DNA of 40,665 nt from Ardenticatenaceae bacterium (GTDB lineage: Bacteria; Chloroflexota; Anaerolineae; Promineifilales; Promineifilaceae), in NCBI GenBank assembly GCA_020634495.1, contig JACKBR010000040.1, positions 1 through 40,665 of the forward strand, in the 5' to 3' direction. Positions within the stretch are counted from its first letter, which is position 1, and each line of letters begins with the position of its first letter. A model generated the notes under the pieces. That model was not told the origin of the DNA. It saw nothing but the letters and a program-made list of their open reading frames with translations, and searched no databases. Shown here piece after piece: positions 1-6,952 of this stretch. The translations under genes were made by a program, and so were the position numbers.

Positions 1-204
1 TTCACCACGCGAGAGCTCTTCGGGTTGCGAGCTAATGTCTTGGAATGGTGAGTTCAAAGGGAGTTTGGCATTGGGCAGCAAGGCATAATAAAGGATGACA
101 ATGACTGTGATTGAAATGCTTGTAAACAAACCAATTATGAAAGCATGTTGAATCGTTTGTTGATTTCCAAAAAGGAATGCTGCGATTTTTTTGGGCCTGG
201 GCAT
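1..204 (-). CDS. Membrane protein, N-terminal part (cut by window edge)
   Basis: An open minus-strand frame runs from an ATG at 204 to the left edge (68 codons, no stop). The start is basic (MPRPKKIAAF). One hydrophobic segment follows at about residues 22-43 (start AFIIGLFTSISITVIVILYY), then a polar stretch. This fits a single-pass signal-anchored protein with its C-terminal part outside the cytoplasm. The Shine-Dalgarno sequence is weak (GGGA). It is divergent from the hydrolase gene at 353, and the 148-bp gap between them must hold both promoters. No family is recognisable from this fragment. A chance ORF is possible, but the basic N-terminus followed by a clean membrane helix favours a real gene. 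Confidence 0.5.
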   Translation of the reverse strand, partial: MPRPKKIAAFLFGNQQTIQHAFIIGLFTSISITVIVILYYALLPNAKLPLNSPFQDISSQPEELSRGE

Positions 205-352
205 GAAATTAGTCCCGGAACTTTTTTTGCAAATAGCAATTCATTTTGTGAGTAGGCGACCGATTAGTCAATTATTTTCTACTTTATTCTGACCTCTGTG
301 TCAAAATTGTATTGTATTTCCGAATCTGGCCAAGTTTGATAAGATTCAGCCC

Positions 353-1186
353 ATGCTAAATTATCCGTACCCTGAAGTGCCCCGGTTTGAATTGGATGCC
401 TTGGGCATTCACACCAGTTATTACGAGATGGGCCAGCCAAACGGCCGTCCCATTATTTTGCTGCACGGTATGTCTACCTCTGCCGACAGCTTTCGCGAGA
501 CGATGCACGAGCTGGCCGATGAGCATTGGCTCATTGCCCCGGATATTCCCGGTTTTGGCTACACGGCTTCGACGACGCCCTACAATTTTTCCCATCTGGT
601 AGAGTGGCTGGCGGCTTTTTGCGAGGCGCGCCATTTGCCAACGGTGGCCTTGCTGGGCCATTCGTTTGGCGGCACGCTGGCCGTTTCTTATGCCGTCGAT
701 TACCCGGAGCAGGTAGAAAAGATGCTGCTGCTGGCTCCAGCCGTGCTTTCCTCGGCCACATACCCCGATTTTGTGAAGCGGATTGGCGTGGGGCTGGGGT
801 TGATTGATTTGGGTTCGGCCGTTTCGCAGTCCAAAATGTGGGTGCGGCGGCAAATTAAGACGCCGTTTTATAATCCAGATTTGATGCACGACTCTGTGTG
901 GGATCGCCGTTTGAACGATTATGAATTGGCGCGGCAGTCGGCGGATGTGCTAAAGGCGTCGGCGTTTCATGATTTACGGCCGTCTCTCAGCAATCTCCAC
1001 CACGAAATTTGTATGGTCTGGGGGGAAAATGATGCCGTTGTGCCGCCCAGCGACGCTGGCCAACTGGCGGCCCAATTCCAAAACAGCCAGACGCACCTGC
1101 TGCCGGAATGCGGCCACGCGCCAATGTTGGAGAAGCAAGTTGAGTTTCAGACGATTGCCCGACAGTTTTTGTCTAGTGAAAAGTAA
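353..1186 (+). CDS. Alpha/beta hydrolase-fold protein
   Basis: A 277-residue alpha/beta hydrolase. The oxyanion strand and loop are at about 34-42 (IILLHGMS). The nucleophile elbow GHSFGG is at 102-107 with Ser104. The acid is Asp227 in GENDAVVPP and the base is His255 in CGHAPMLE, so the catalytic triad is complete. A helical cap lies between about residues 130 and 205. The reaction cannot be told: esterase, lactonase or C-C hydrolase are all possible. The protein has no signal peptide and is probably cytoplasmic. It is monocistronic or leads into the LOG-family gene across a 262-bp repeat-filled gap. Two ACGGCCGT palindromes lie in the coding sequence (441 and about 976). Confidence 0.88.
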   Translation: MLNYPYPEVPRFELDALGIHTSYYEMGQPNGRPIILLHGMSTSADSFRETMHELADEHWLIAPDIPGFGYTASTTPYNFSHLVEWLAAFCEARHLPTVALLGHSFGGTLAVSYAVDYPEQVEKMLLLAPAVLSSATYPDFVKRIGVGLGLIDLGSAVSQSKMWVRRQIKTPFYNPDLMHDSVWDRRLNDYELARQSADVLKASAFHDLRPSLSNLHHEICMVWGENDAVVPPSDAGQLAAQFQNSQTHLLPECGHAPMLEKQVEFQTIARQFLSSEK

Positions 1187-1427
1187 AAAGTGAAAAGTAG
1201 TTGGGCTAGAAATTACTTTTGATCCGCCCAGCCGTAAACGGACTGGGCTAGTATATGAAAGCCTCTTCGAGGCTCATTTCAGCCCTGAAAGGGCTTCCAC
1301 AAACTAGCCGAGGGCTTCAGCCACCTACGGATGGCCGCCACCTGCGGATGGCCGCCCTTAGCGAATCTCGACGGGTCAGAGACTTCTCACTTTTCACTTA
1401 TCACTTATCACTTTTCACTTTTAACTC
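1176..1427. repeat. Hairpin-rich element bounded by inverted heptad-type arms
   Basis: The gap between the hydrolase and LOG-family genes is bounded by a GTGAAAAGT/AAAAAGTGAAAAGT array (about 1176-1200) and its complement, CACTTATCACTTATCAC and neighbours (about 1383-1425). Between them lie several short hairpins, including GCCTCTTCGAGGC and AGCCCTGAAAGGGCT, and two near-copies of ACGGATGGCCGCC. No coding frame is convincing. It looks like a compound REP- or MITE-like element, with the outer arms belonging to the heptad hairpin family seen elsewhere in the window. The left arm overlaps the last codons of the hydrolase. Confidence 0.6.
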
Positions 1428-1448
1428 TCATCCATTTCAGGATTTCAC

Positions 1449-1994
1449 ATGAATACACGTACCATTTCAGTTTTTGGCAGTTCTGCTCCGCAAGCAGGGA
1501 GTGCGGCTTATGAAGAAGCCCGTCTGGTGGGCAAGCTGCTGGCAGAGGCCGGATTGGCGGTGGCCACGGGCGGCTATTCGGGCACGATGACGGCCGTTTC
1601 CCAAGGCGCGGCCGAGGCAGGCGGGCATGTCATTGGCGTGACGTGTGACCAGATTGAACAGTTTCGGCCGTTGGGGCCAAATCGCTGGGTAAAAGAGGAA
1701 ATTCGCTACCCAACGCTGCGCGAGCGGCTGCTGCATTTGGTGATGCAAAGCCAGGGGATCATTGTGCTGCCCGGGGGCATCGGCACGCTGTCTGAAATGA
1801 CCCTCGCCTGGAGCTTTTTGCAGGTGGGCGAGGTGCCTGCCCAGCCGTTGGTGCTGCTCGGTGACCTGTGGCGACAGACGGTGCAAACATTTTACTCACC
1901 AGAGTATGTGCGGGAAAAGGATATGGCGCTGCTGCTGTATGCGGATGATGCGGAAACGGCCGTAGCGCACATTGTTGATTATTTTCAGAAATAG
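1449..1994 (+). CDS. LOG-family (SLOG/Rossmann) nucleotide-binding protein
   Basis: A 181-residue member of the LOG family (lysine-decarboxylase-like, TIGR00725/00730 type). The N-terminal Rossmann strand is SVFGSSAP (7-14). The glycine turn GGYSGTMTAVSQGA is at about 41-54. The signature PGGIGTLSE is at 108-116, with its Glu as the family's active-site residue. Known relatives are cytokinin riboside 5'-monophosphate phosphoribohydrolases or related nucleotide N-glycosidases; the substrate here is unknown. It is cytoplasmic. The stop codon (1992-1994) abuts an AGGAGG Shine-Dalgarno sequence for the next gene, so the two are probably co-transcribed. Confidence 0.82.
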   Translation: MNTRTISVFGSSAPQAGSAAYEEARLVGKLLAEAGLAVATGGYSGTMTAVSQGAAEAGGHVIGVTCDQIEQFRPLGPNRWVKEEIRYPTLRERLLHLVMQSQGIIVLPGGIGTLSEMTLAWSFLQVGEVPAQPLVLLGDLWRQTVQTFYSPEYVREKDMALLLYADDAETAVAHIVDYFQK

Positions 1995-2006
1995 GAGGAT
2001 GAGACT

Positions 2007-2064
2007 GGAGATTGGAGATTGGAGATTGCCGCAACAAATCTCTTATCTCCAATCTCCAATCTCC
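2007..2064 (+). repeat. Heptad (GGAGATT) inverted repeat between Shine-Dalgarno and start of the IPK gene
   Basis: Three GGAGATT heptads (2007-2027) are followed by an 18-base loop and the exact complement at 2045-2064, giving a perfect 20-bp stem. Upstream is a strong AGGAGG (1993-1998). Downstream is the ATG at 2069. In linear sequence the Shine-Dalgarno is 70 bases from the ATG. If the hairpin is folded out, only about 12 bases separate them. Confidence 0.85.
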
Positions 2065-2068
2065 TAAC

Positions 2069-2866
2069 ATGGACACCATTTTCCTCAAACTCGGCGGTTC
2101 GCTAATTACCGATAAAACCAAAGTGGAACGGGTGCGGCACGATGTGCTGACCCGGCTGGTAGAAGAAATTGCCCTGGCGCGGCGCGAAAATCCGGCATTG
2201 CGGCTGGTGCTGGGGCAGGGCAGCGGCTCATTTGGCCATGTGGCCGCCGCCAGGCATGGGACGCGCCACGGCGTGCGGGATGCCGCTGGTTGGCAAGGGT
2301 TTGCCGAGGTAAGCGATGCGGCGGCGCGCTTAAACCGGCTGGTTTTGGCGGAACTGCTTCTGGCAAATGTGCCTGCGGTTAGTTTGTCGCCTTCGGCGTC
2401 GGTGGGGTGTGTAGACGGCCGTATCCAAACCATCGCCACGCAGCCTGTGCAGGCGGCGCTGGAGGCAGGTCTGGTTCCCGTGGTCTATGGCGACGTGGCG
2501 TTTGACTCGGTGCGCGGCGGCACGATTGTTTCTACAGAAGAGGTGATGATGGCGCTGGTGGGGGAGATACGGCCGTCCTGGCTGCTGCTGGCGGGGGAGA
2601 CAACCGGCGTCTTTGATTTGGAAGAACAGGTCATTCCAACAATCAGCCAGGCCAACTATGCCGAAATTGAAGCCGCGCTGGGCGGCTCACGCGGTACGGA
2701 CGTGACCGGCGGCATGGCCAGCAAGGTGCAAAGCATGTTGGCGCTCGTAGAGCAGTTTCCCCAGATGTCGATCCGCATTTTTTCTGGACTGGAACCGGGC
2801 AATCTGGCCCAAACGTTGCTGAATCCAGCAGAAGCAGGCGGCACGCTGCTGCACGCAAATCAGTAG
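2069..2866 (+). CDS. ipk: Isopentenyl phosphate kinase (amino-acid kinase fold)
   Basis: A 265-residue amino-acid kinase. FLKLGGSLITDK at 5-16 is the phosphate-binding strand. GQGSGSFGH at 49-57 carries the histidine (His57) that separates isopentenyl phosphate kinases from glutamate and acetylglutamate kinases. Known chemistry: ATP plus isopentenyl phosphate gives isopentenyl diphosphate, the last step of the alternative mevalonate route described for archaea and some Chloroflexota. I chose the ATG at 2069, where homology begins. A longer frame from a TTG at 2012 would add 19 residues encoded purely by the heptad hairpin. The gene follows the LOG-family gene closely. It is cytoplasmic. No other isoprenoid gene lies in the window. 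Confidence 0.85.
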   Translation: MDTIFLKLGGSLITDKTKVERVRHDVLTRLVEEIALARRENPALRLVLGQGSGSFGHVAAARHGTRHGVRDAAGWQGFAEVSDAAARLNRLVLAELLLANVPAVSLSPSASVGCVDGRIQTIATQPVQAALEAGLVPVVYGDVAFDSVRGGTIVSTEEVMMALVGEIRPSWLLLAGETTGVFDLEEQVIPTISQANYAEIEAALGGSRGTDVTGGMASKVQSMLALVEQFPQMSIRIFSGLEPGNLAQTLLNPAEAGGTLLHANQ

Positions 2867-2917
2867 GTCAAGATTGCAATCTTAACCTACGCGGCGCGCT
2901 AAGAAAGCGCGGTTACA
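2864..2917. repeat. Two hairpins at the 3' end of the IPK gene
   Basis: TAGGTC-AAGATTG/CAATCTT-AACCTA (2864-2889) is an almost perfect stem that includes the IPK stop codon. GCGCT-AAGAA-AGCGC (2896-2910) follows and ends in GGTTACA. The second unit resembles the hairpin cluster at 8325-8360, which also has an AAGAA loop and ends GCGGTTACA. There is no U-run, so it is not a classical intrinsic terminator, though it could end convergent transcription. Confidence 0.6.
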
Positions 2918-2960
2918 TCTTGCTGTTCGCATTTGAGGATGCTCACTCCTCAGTCAAATC

Positions 2961-2986
2961 CTCTAAATTCTCTGTGTCTCTGTGGC
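2961..2986. repeat. CTCTGTG dispersed repeat, copy 1
   Basis: TTCTCTGTGTCTCTGTGGC lies just beyond the DUF512 stop codon. It belongs to a family also found at about 10784-10845, 26270-26326 and 29965-30045, with relatives at the gpmI/panC junction. It is non-coding. Confidence 0.6.
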
Positions 2987-2992
2987 AAAAAA

Positions 2993-4447
2993 CTAAGAAA
3001 AATGGGTGTTGTTGTCTAGCTCGTCGGGGGGGATGAGCTTGAGCGGGATGCTGCCTTCGGCGGGTTTGCCTGGCTGGTAGACCACCTGTGATTCGCCGAT
3101 GAGCGCGTCCCAGACGTCACCCATCGTGTCGGCCAGGACGACGGGCTTGCCCAGCTGATTGGCGATGTCCTGCGGCGAAATGTCGTCCAGGGCAATGCGG
3201 TCTGGGTGGTCGAACATGACACGGGGCAGCAGAACCAAATCGCCTAGTTCCGTCGTTTTCAACTGTTCCAGCACATCCGCCCCCATGAGCAAACCCGAAA
3301 CAGTGATGGTGCCGCCCAGCCGCTCATTTTTTATTTCCTGCACGGTGATGTTGGCCCCGGTGAGATTGTGGAATTGTACGGCCGTTTCCCGCAAGATGGG
3401 CGCAAACAAAGCTCCAGTCACTAAAGTTAGAGATTGGAGATTAGAGATTGGAGATTGACCCGCGTTAATCAATCTCCAGTCTCCAATCTCCTTTTTCACC
3501 GCTTCCCATTCGTCCAAGAAGTTTCTTACCATGCCCAGGCCATTTTCGTGCAGCTCCTGGCCATCGTAGGCATCCAGCGGCGGCACGGGGCGATTGGTAA
3601 CCAGATACCATTCGTCGGTGGGGTAGACGAAGCGGACGCCAAATTCAGCCAGGAATTTAGCCTGCAAAGACTCGACATAATGTAAAGTTACGGCCGCTTC
3701 CTCTTTTGTGTGGGTGCGCATCTGGTATTTGTGCTGTTTGGTCAGCCCCACCGGCACCACGCTGACGGATTGCACCGTCGGCCACAGGTCGGCCAAATCG
3801 GCGATGGAGCGCTCCAGCCATTTGCCATCATTTACTTCTGGGGTGACCACAATTTGCGTGTGGACTTCAATGCCGCGCTCCCCCAGCCAGCGAATCTGCG
3901 CCAAAATGTCTGGCGCGGTTTTGTTGCGCAAATAGTTTCGTCGCGCTTCCGTGTCCGTCACGTGAACAGACACGTACAGCGGGGACAATCCCATATTTTC
4001 GATGCGCCACCAGTCATGGTCGCTCAGGTTGGTGAGGGTAACGTAATGGCCAAAGAGGAAGCTGTAGCGGTAATCGTCATCTTTTATGTAAAGTGTACGG
4101 CGGAAGCGCGGGGCCATTTGCAGCACAAAGCAAAATTCGCACAAATTGTTGCAGCGGCGAATGTCGGTATCAAAGGTCGGGTGGGCAAATTCCAGGCCCA
4201 GCGGCTGGTTGTATTTTCGTTTGGCGGCAATGGTCAATGTCTCGCCGCCGCGCCGGATTAGCAAGGTCAGCGCTTCTTCGGCAGCGTAAAACTGCACGTC
4301 GATGACATCTTCAACGGGGCTGTCATTGATAGCCAGCAGTTCATCCCCGGCTTGCAGACCGGCTTTGGCGGCCACGCTGCCCGGCTCGATGGCCACAATC
4401 TGGCCACCGGTGTAGGTTGTGAGGTCGATTTCTTGGAAGAGAGGCAT
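2993..4447 (-). CDS. PDZ / radical-SAM-like DUF512 protein
   Basis: A 484-residue protein of the DUF512 family. An N-terminal PDZ-like segment (about 14-75, GSVAAKAGLQAGDELL) is followed by a CxxxCxxC cluster (Cys99, Cys103, Cys106 in RRCNNLCEFCF) of radical-SAM type. A barrel-like middle and the C-terminal DUF512 domain (about 345-470) follow. The biochemical role of the family is not established; it is an iron-sulfur protein by inference. Residues about 320-340 (KEIGDWRLINAGQSPISNLQ) are encoded by a heptad inverted repeat sitting in frame in the linker before DUF512. It lies 48 bases after cmk on the same strand, with its own GGAAG Shine-Dalgarno. It is the last gene of the scpB-rluB-cmk group. 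Confidence 0.85.
   Translation of the reverse strand: MPLFQEIDLTTYTGGQIVAIEPGSVAAKAGLQAGDELLAINDSPVEDVIDVQFYAAEEALTLLIRRGGETLTIAAKRKYNQPLGLEFAHPTFDTDIRRCNNLCEFCFVLQMAPRFRRTLYIKDDDYRYSFLFGHYVTLTNLSDHDWWRIENMGLSPLYVSVHVTDTEARRNYLRNKTAPDILAQIRWLGERGIEVHTQIVVTPEVNDGKWLERSIADLADLWPTVQSVSVVPVGLTKQHKYQMRTHTKEEAAVTLHYVESLQAKFLAEFGVRFVYPTDEWYLVTNRPVPPLDAYDGQELHENGLGMVRNFLDEWEAVKKEIGDWRLINAGQSPISNLQSLTLVTGALFAPILRETAVQFHNLTGANITVQEIKNERLGGTITVSGLLMGADVLEQLKTTELGDLVLLPRVMFDHPDRIALDDISPQDIANQLGKPVVLADTMGDVWDALIGESQVVYQPGKPAEGSIPLKLIPPDELDNNTHFS
3429..3491. repeat. Heptad inverted repeat inside the DUF512 gene
   Basis: AGAGATTGGAGATTAGAGATTGGAGATT-like heptads (3429-3456) face an imperfect complement at 3470-3491. 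This is the same family as 2007-2064 and 6153-6206. The reading frame is kept open through both arms and the loop, which gives about 20 extra residues. Confidence 0.85.
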
Positions 4448-4463
4448 GTTTACTTCCAGTATT

Positions 4464-4508
4464 CAGTAATCAGTAGGTCAGTAATCAGTACTGACCTACT
4501 GATTACTG
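4464..4508. repeat. CAGTAATCAGTAGG inverted repeat at the cmk/DUF512 junction
   Basis: CAGTAATCAGTAGGTCAGTA (4464-4483) pairs perfectly with 4489-4508 around a 5-base loop. Further degenerate GTTACTGACTCACTGATTACTG units run to about 4535 inside cmk. The cmk stop codon lies in the hairpin, and the last residues of cmk (about SVISESVTSNQ) are repeat-encoded. The sequence differs from the GGAGATT arrays, but the architecture is the same. Confidence 0.85.
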
Positions 4509-5224
4509 GTTACTGACTCACTGATTACTGACTCACGAATCATCTGCAAAATTGCATCCACAATCTCTGCCGGGGTGCGTTCGGTGCTGTCGATGCGGAT
4601 GGCGTCGGTGGCGGGGCGCAGGGGGGAATGTTCGCGGCTGCTGTCAATTTTGTCGCGGCGCTGCACATCGGCCAGGATGTGGTTGTAGTCGGCGCTGTGG
4701 CCCTGGGCCTGGCGGTCGCGGGTGCGGCGGCGGGCGCGTTCCTCGGCGCTGGCGGTGATGAACAGCTTGAGCGGCGCATCGGGCATGACGACAGTGCCGA
4801 TGTCTCGCCCAACCATGACAACCGCGCCGCGTTGGCCAAAAGCGCGCTGCCGTTGGACCATTTCTTGGCGCACGCCCAGGTAGCTGGACACCAGAGAGAC
4901 GTTGGCATCGACGGCGGGGGTGCGCAGCTGCCAGGTGATGTCTTGCCCATCCACATGAACGGTGTAATGACGGCCGTCTTTTTCATCGCCCACCGGGAAA
5001 ATATCGATCTGAATCTCTTGGGCCAGCCGGGTAACGGCCGTTTCATCGGCAAAATCAATCCCATGCTGGGCAGCGGCCCAGGTGATGGCCCGGTACATGC
5101 AGCCAGTGTCCAGATACAGATAGTTTAGCCGTTCGGCCAGCCGCCGCCCCACGGTCGATTTCCCAGAAGCGGCGGGGCCATCAATGGCAATCATGGCGAT
5201 GGGTTCTGTTGTTTTTTGTGCCAA
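4496..5224 (-). CDS. cmk: Cytidylate kinase
   Basis: A 242-residue (d)CMP kinase: ATP plus (d)CMP gives ADP plus (d)CDP. The P-loop GPAASGKST is at about 15-23. The CMP-binding region LYLDTGCMYRAITWAA is at about 36-51. VGRDIGTVVMPDAPLKLFI and the arginine-rich lid (RARRRTRDRQ) are in the second half. The family norm is about 220-230 residues; the excess is a tail encoded by the CAGTAAT repeat. An alternative start at Met11 is possible, and both retain the P-loop. It follows rluB by 30 bases in the conserved scpB-rluB-cmk order. Confidence 0.95.
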   Translation of the reverse strand: MAQKTTEPIAMIAIDGPAASGKSTVGRRLAERLNYLYLDTGCMYRAITWAAAQHGIDFADETAVTRLAQEIQIDIFPVGDEKDGRHYTVHVDGQDITWQLRTPAVDANVSLVSSYLGVRQEMVQRQRAFGQRGAVVMVGRDIGTVVMPDAPLKLFITASAEERARRRTRDRQAQGHSADYNHILADVQRRDKIDSSREHSPLRPATDAIRIDSTERTPAEIVDAILQMIRESVISESVTSNQ

Positions 5225-5254
5225 TACATATTCCTTAAAAGTTGCGTTTTTTGT

Positions 5255-6136
5255 TTATCGTTTGTTGCTTGATCCGCGTTTTTGCGGCGGCCGTCCACCC
5301 TTCTTGCGGGAGTCGGATGAAGGCTGGTTGGATGTTTTGCCATACCCTGGCTTTTTGCCAGATCGACTGCCTGTGCTGCCGCCTGGTTTACGACGCGGCC
5401 GTTTCTCTTTTGAGGAAGCCACAATCGCTTTCAGCGCCGCAACTTCTTTGTCCGTCAGGTGCCGCCAGTCGCCAGGTTTCAAGTTGCCCAGGCTGAGCGG
5501 GCCAATTTTTTCGCGGACGAGTTGGGTGACGGGGTAGCCCAGCATGTTGGCCACGCGCCGAATCTGTCGCTTGCGCCCTTCGCGCATCACAATTTCCAGC
5601 CGGGTGAAGGAAACGTCTTGCTGGATGATGCTAATTTTGGCAGGAATGGTTTTACGGCCGTCCAAATACAAACCGTCCCGCCATTTTCCCAGCGCTTCCT
5701 GGCTGATGCGTCCCTCCACAATTACTTTGTACGTTTTTTCGTGGCCGTAGCGGGGATGGGTGAGCTTGTGGGCCAGATCCCCGTCGTTGGTCATCAAAAT
5801 GAGGCCGGTGCTTTGCTTGTCCAGCCGCCCCACCGGGTAAAGATGCCCCGGCAGCGGCACCAGGTCGCGCACGGTGGTGCGCCCTTCTTCCAACTCATCA
5901 TCCAGTGAAGAGATGACGCCCTTGGGTTTGTGCAGGGCAATGTAGATGGATTCGGTTTGCAGCGGCTTGATGGGTCGGCCGTTCACCACAACTGTATCAG
6001 TGGCAGGGTTGGCTTTATCACCCAGGCTGGCTTTACGGCCGTTGACCGTCACACGGCCGTCGGCAATCAGCTTTTCGCACTCGCGCCGGGAGCCAAGTCC
6101 GGCCTGGGCCATGAGTTTTTGGATTCTTTCTTCCAT
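5255..6136 (-). CDS. rluB: Pseudouridine synthase, RluB/RsuA family
   Basis: A 293-residue enzyme with an N-terminal S4 RNA-binding domain (about 1-60, RIQKLMAQAGLGSRRECE). The catalytic motif GRLDKQSTGL at 103-112 contains Asp106, the RsuA/RluB nucleophile. The family isomerises uridine to pseudouridine in rRNA; RluB acts on 23S helix 89. The last 50 or so residues are a low-complexity basic Lys/Arg/Gly/Ser tail, probably for RNA binding. Location between scpB and cmk matches the standard bacterial arrangement. The start lies 16 bases after a heptad hairpin, without an obvious Shine-Dalgarno next to it. Confidence 0.93.
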   Translation of the reverse strand: MEERIQKLMAQAGLGSRRECEKLIADGRVTVNGRKASLGDKANPATDTVVVNGRPIKPLQTESIYIALHKPKGVISSLDDELEEGRTTVRDLVPLPGHLYPVGRLDKQSTGLILMTNDGDLAHKLTHPRYGHEKTYKVIVEGRISQEALGKWRDGLYLDGRKTIPAKISIIQQDVSFTRLEIVMREGRKRQIRRVANMLGYPVTQLVREKIGPLSLGNLKPGDWRHLTDKEVAALKAIVASSKEKRPRRKPGGSTGSRSGKKPGYGKTSNQPSSDSRKKGGRPPQKRGSSNKR

Positions 6137-6152
6137 TTTTCAATGGGAAATT

Positions 6153-6206
6153 GGAGATCGGAGATTGGAGATTGATACGTATACCAATCTCCAATCTCTA
6201 ATCTCC
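6153..6206. repeat. GGAGATT heptad hairpin at the scpB/rluB junction
   Basis: Heptads at 6153-6174 and their complement at 6185-6206 pair at 20 of 22 positions around the 10-base loop ATACGTATAC. The scpB stop codon (6198-6200) lies in one arm, so the final residues of ScpB (EIGD) are repeat-encoded. An AGAGGAG Shine-Dalgarno-like run in scpB lies just before the hairpin on the transcript. Confidence 0.88.
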
Positions 6207-6755
6207 AATCTCCTCTTCCTCGTCTACAACTTCTTCCAACTCCGGCAATTCCGCCACGGTGGTAAGGCCAAAATGTTGCAGGAATTCCGGGGTGCTGCCG
6301 TAAAGAATCGGCCGTCCGGGGGTTTCCATGCGGCCAATTTCCTCAATGAGACCCTTGCTGAGCAAGGTGCGCAGCGAGCCATCAGAATTTACCCCGCGAA
6401 TCTGGTCAATTTGCGGCCGAGTGATGGGCTGCATGTAAGCGATAATCGCCAGCACTTCCAGGGCTGCCTGGCTGAGCCGGCTCGTTAGTTCCAACCCTAA
6501 AAACCGCTCAATCACATCGCTGGATTCCGGCGCGGTGGTGAGCTGCACATCGTTGCCGGTCCATTGCAGGCGCAGGCCGCGGGTGGCGTACTCGCTTTCC
6601 AGGGAAACCAGCAGATTTTGGATGACGGCAGGTGTGGTTTCCAGCGCTTTGGATAGACGGTGCATCGAAACTGGCCCACTGGCAACAAATAGAACACTTT
6701 CCAGCAGCGCGGTCAAATTCACGGTCTCATTTTGTGTTGAATCGGATGTTTCCAT
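6198..6755 (-). CDS. scpB: Segregation and condensation protein B
   Basis: About 185 residues, close to the family norm. ScpB is the winged-helix dimer of the SMC-ScpAB condensin. Visible signatures are VNLTALLESVLFVASGPVS near the N-terminus (first winged helix) and LAIIAYMQPITRPQIDQIRG (second winged helix). An acidic C-terminal tail follows. I prefer the ATG at 6755. A GTG at 6788 would add 11 residues with no better ribosome-binding site. It heads the scpB-rluB-cmk-DUF512 transcript; scpA is not in the window. It is divergent from the M20 peptidase. Confidence 0.93.
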   Translation of the reverse strand: METSDSTQNETVNLTALLESVLFVASGPVSMHRLSKALETTPAVIQNLLVSLESEYATRGLRLQWTGNDVQLTTAPESSDVIERFLGLELTSRLSQAALEVLAIIAYMQPITRPQIDQIRGVNSDGSLRTLLSKGLIEEIGRMETPGRPILYGSTPEFLQHFGLTTVAELPELEEVVDEEEEIGD

Positions 6756-6952
6756 AGTGGCTAACTTTGCCTTGTTGCTTATAATCACGGCTTGGGTTTT
6801 TGCTTTGACCCAAAACGAGTGGATTATACACGGAAAGTGGCGATCTGTAGAAAAATGCGCCGATTTTGAACATCGTTTAACAAAACGAAAATTTCACGCT
6901 AATTTAAACACGAACCTGCAAATTTCGAAGACAAAATTAAACGGAGACGGAG

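Noticed and set aside
356..889. Long minus-strand frame opposite the alpha/beta hydrolase gene
   Set aside because: It is a shadow: low-complexity Arg/Gln/His composition, no motif or ribosome-binding site, and it lies fully within a clear gene.
1186..1448. CRISPR-like array in the repeat-rich gap
   Set aside because: Units are 7-15 bases with no regular spacers. It is an inverted heptad array with small hairpins.
2012..2068. TTG-initiated N-terminal extension of the IPK gene
   Set aside because: The extra 19 residues are wholly encoded by the heptad hairpin. Family homology begins at the ATG at 2069.
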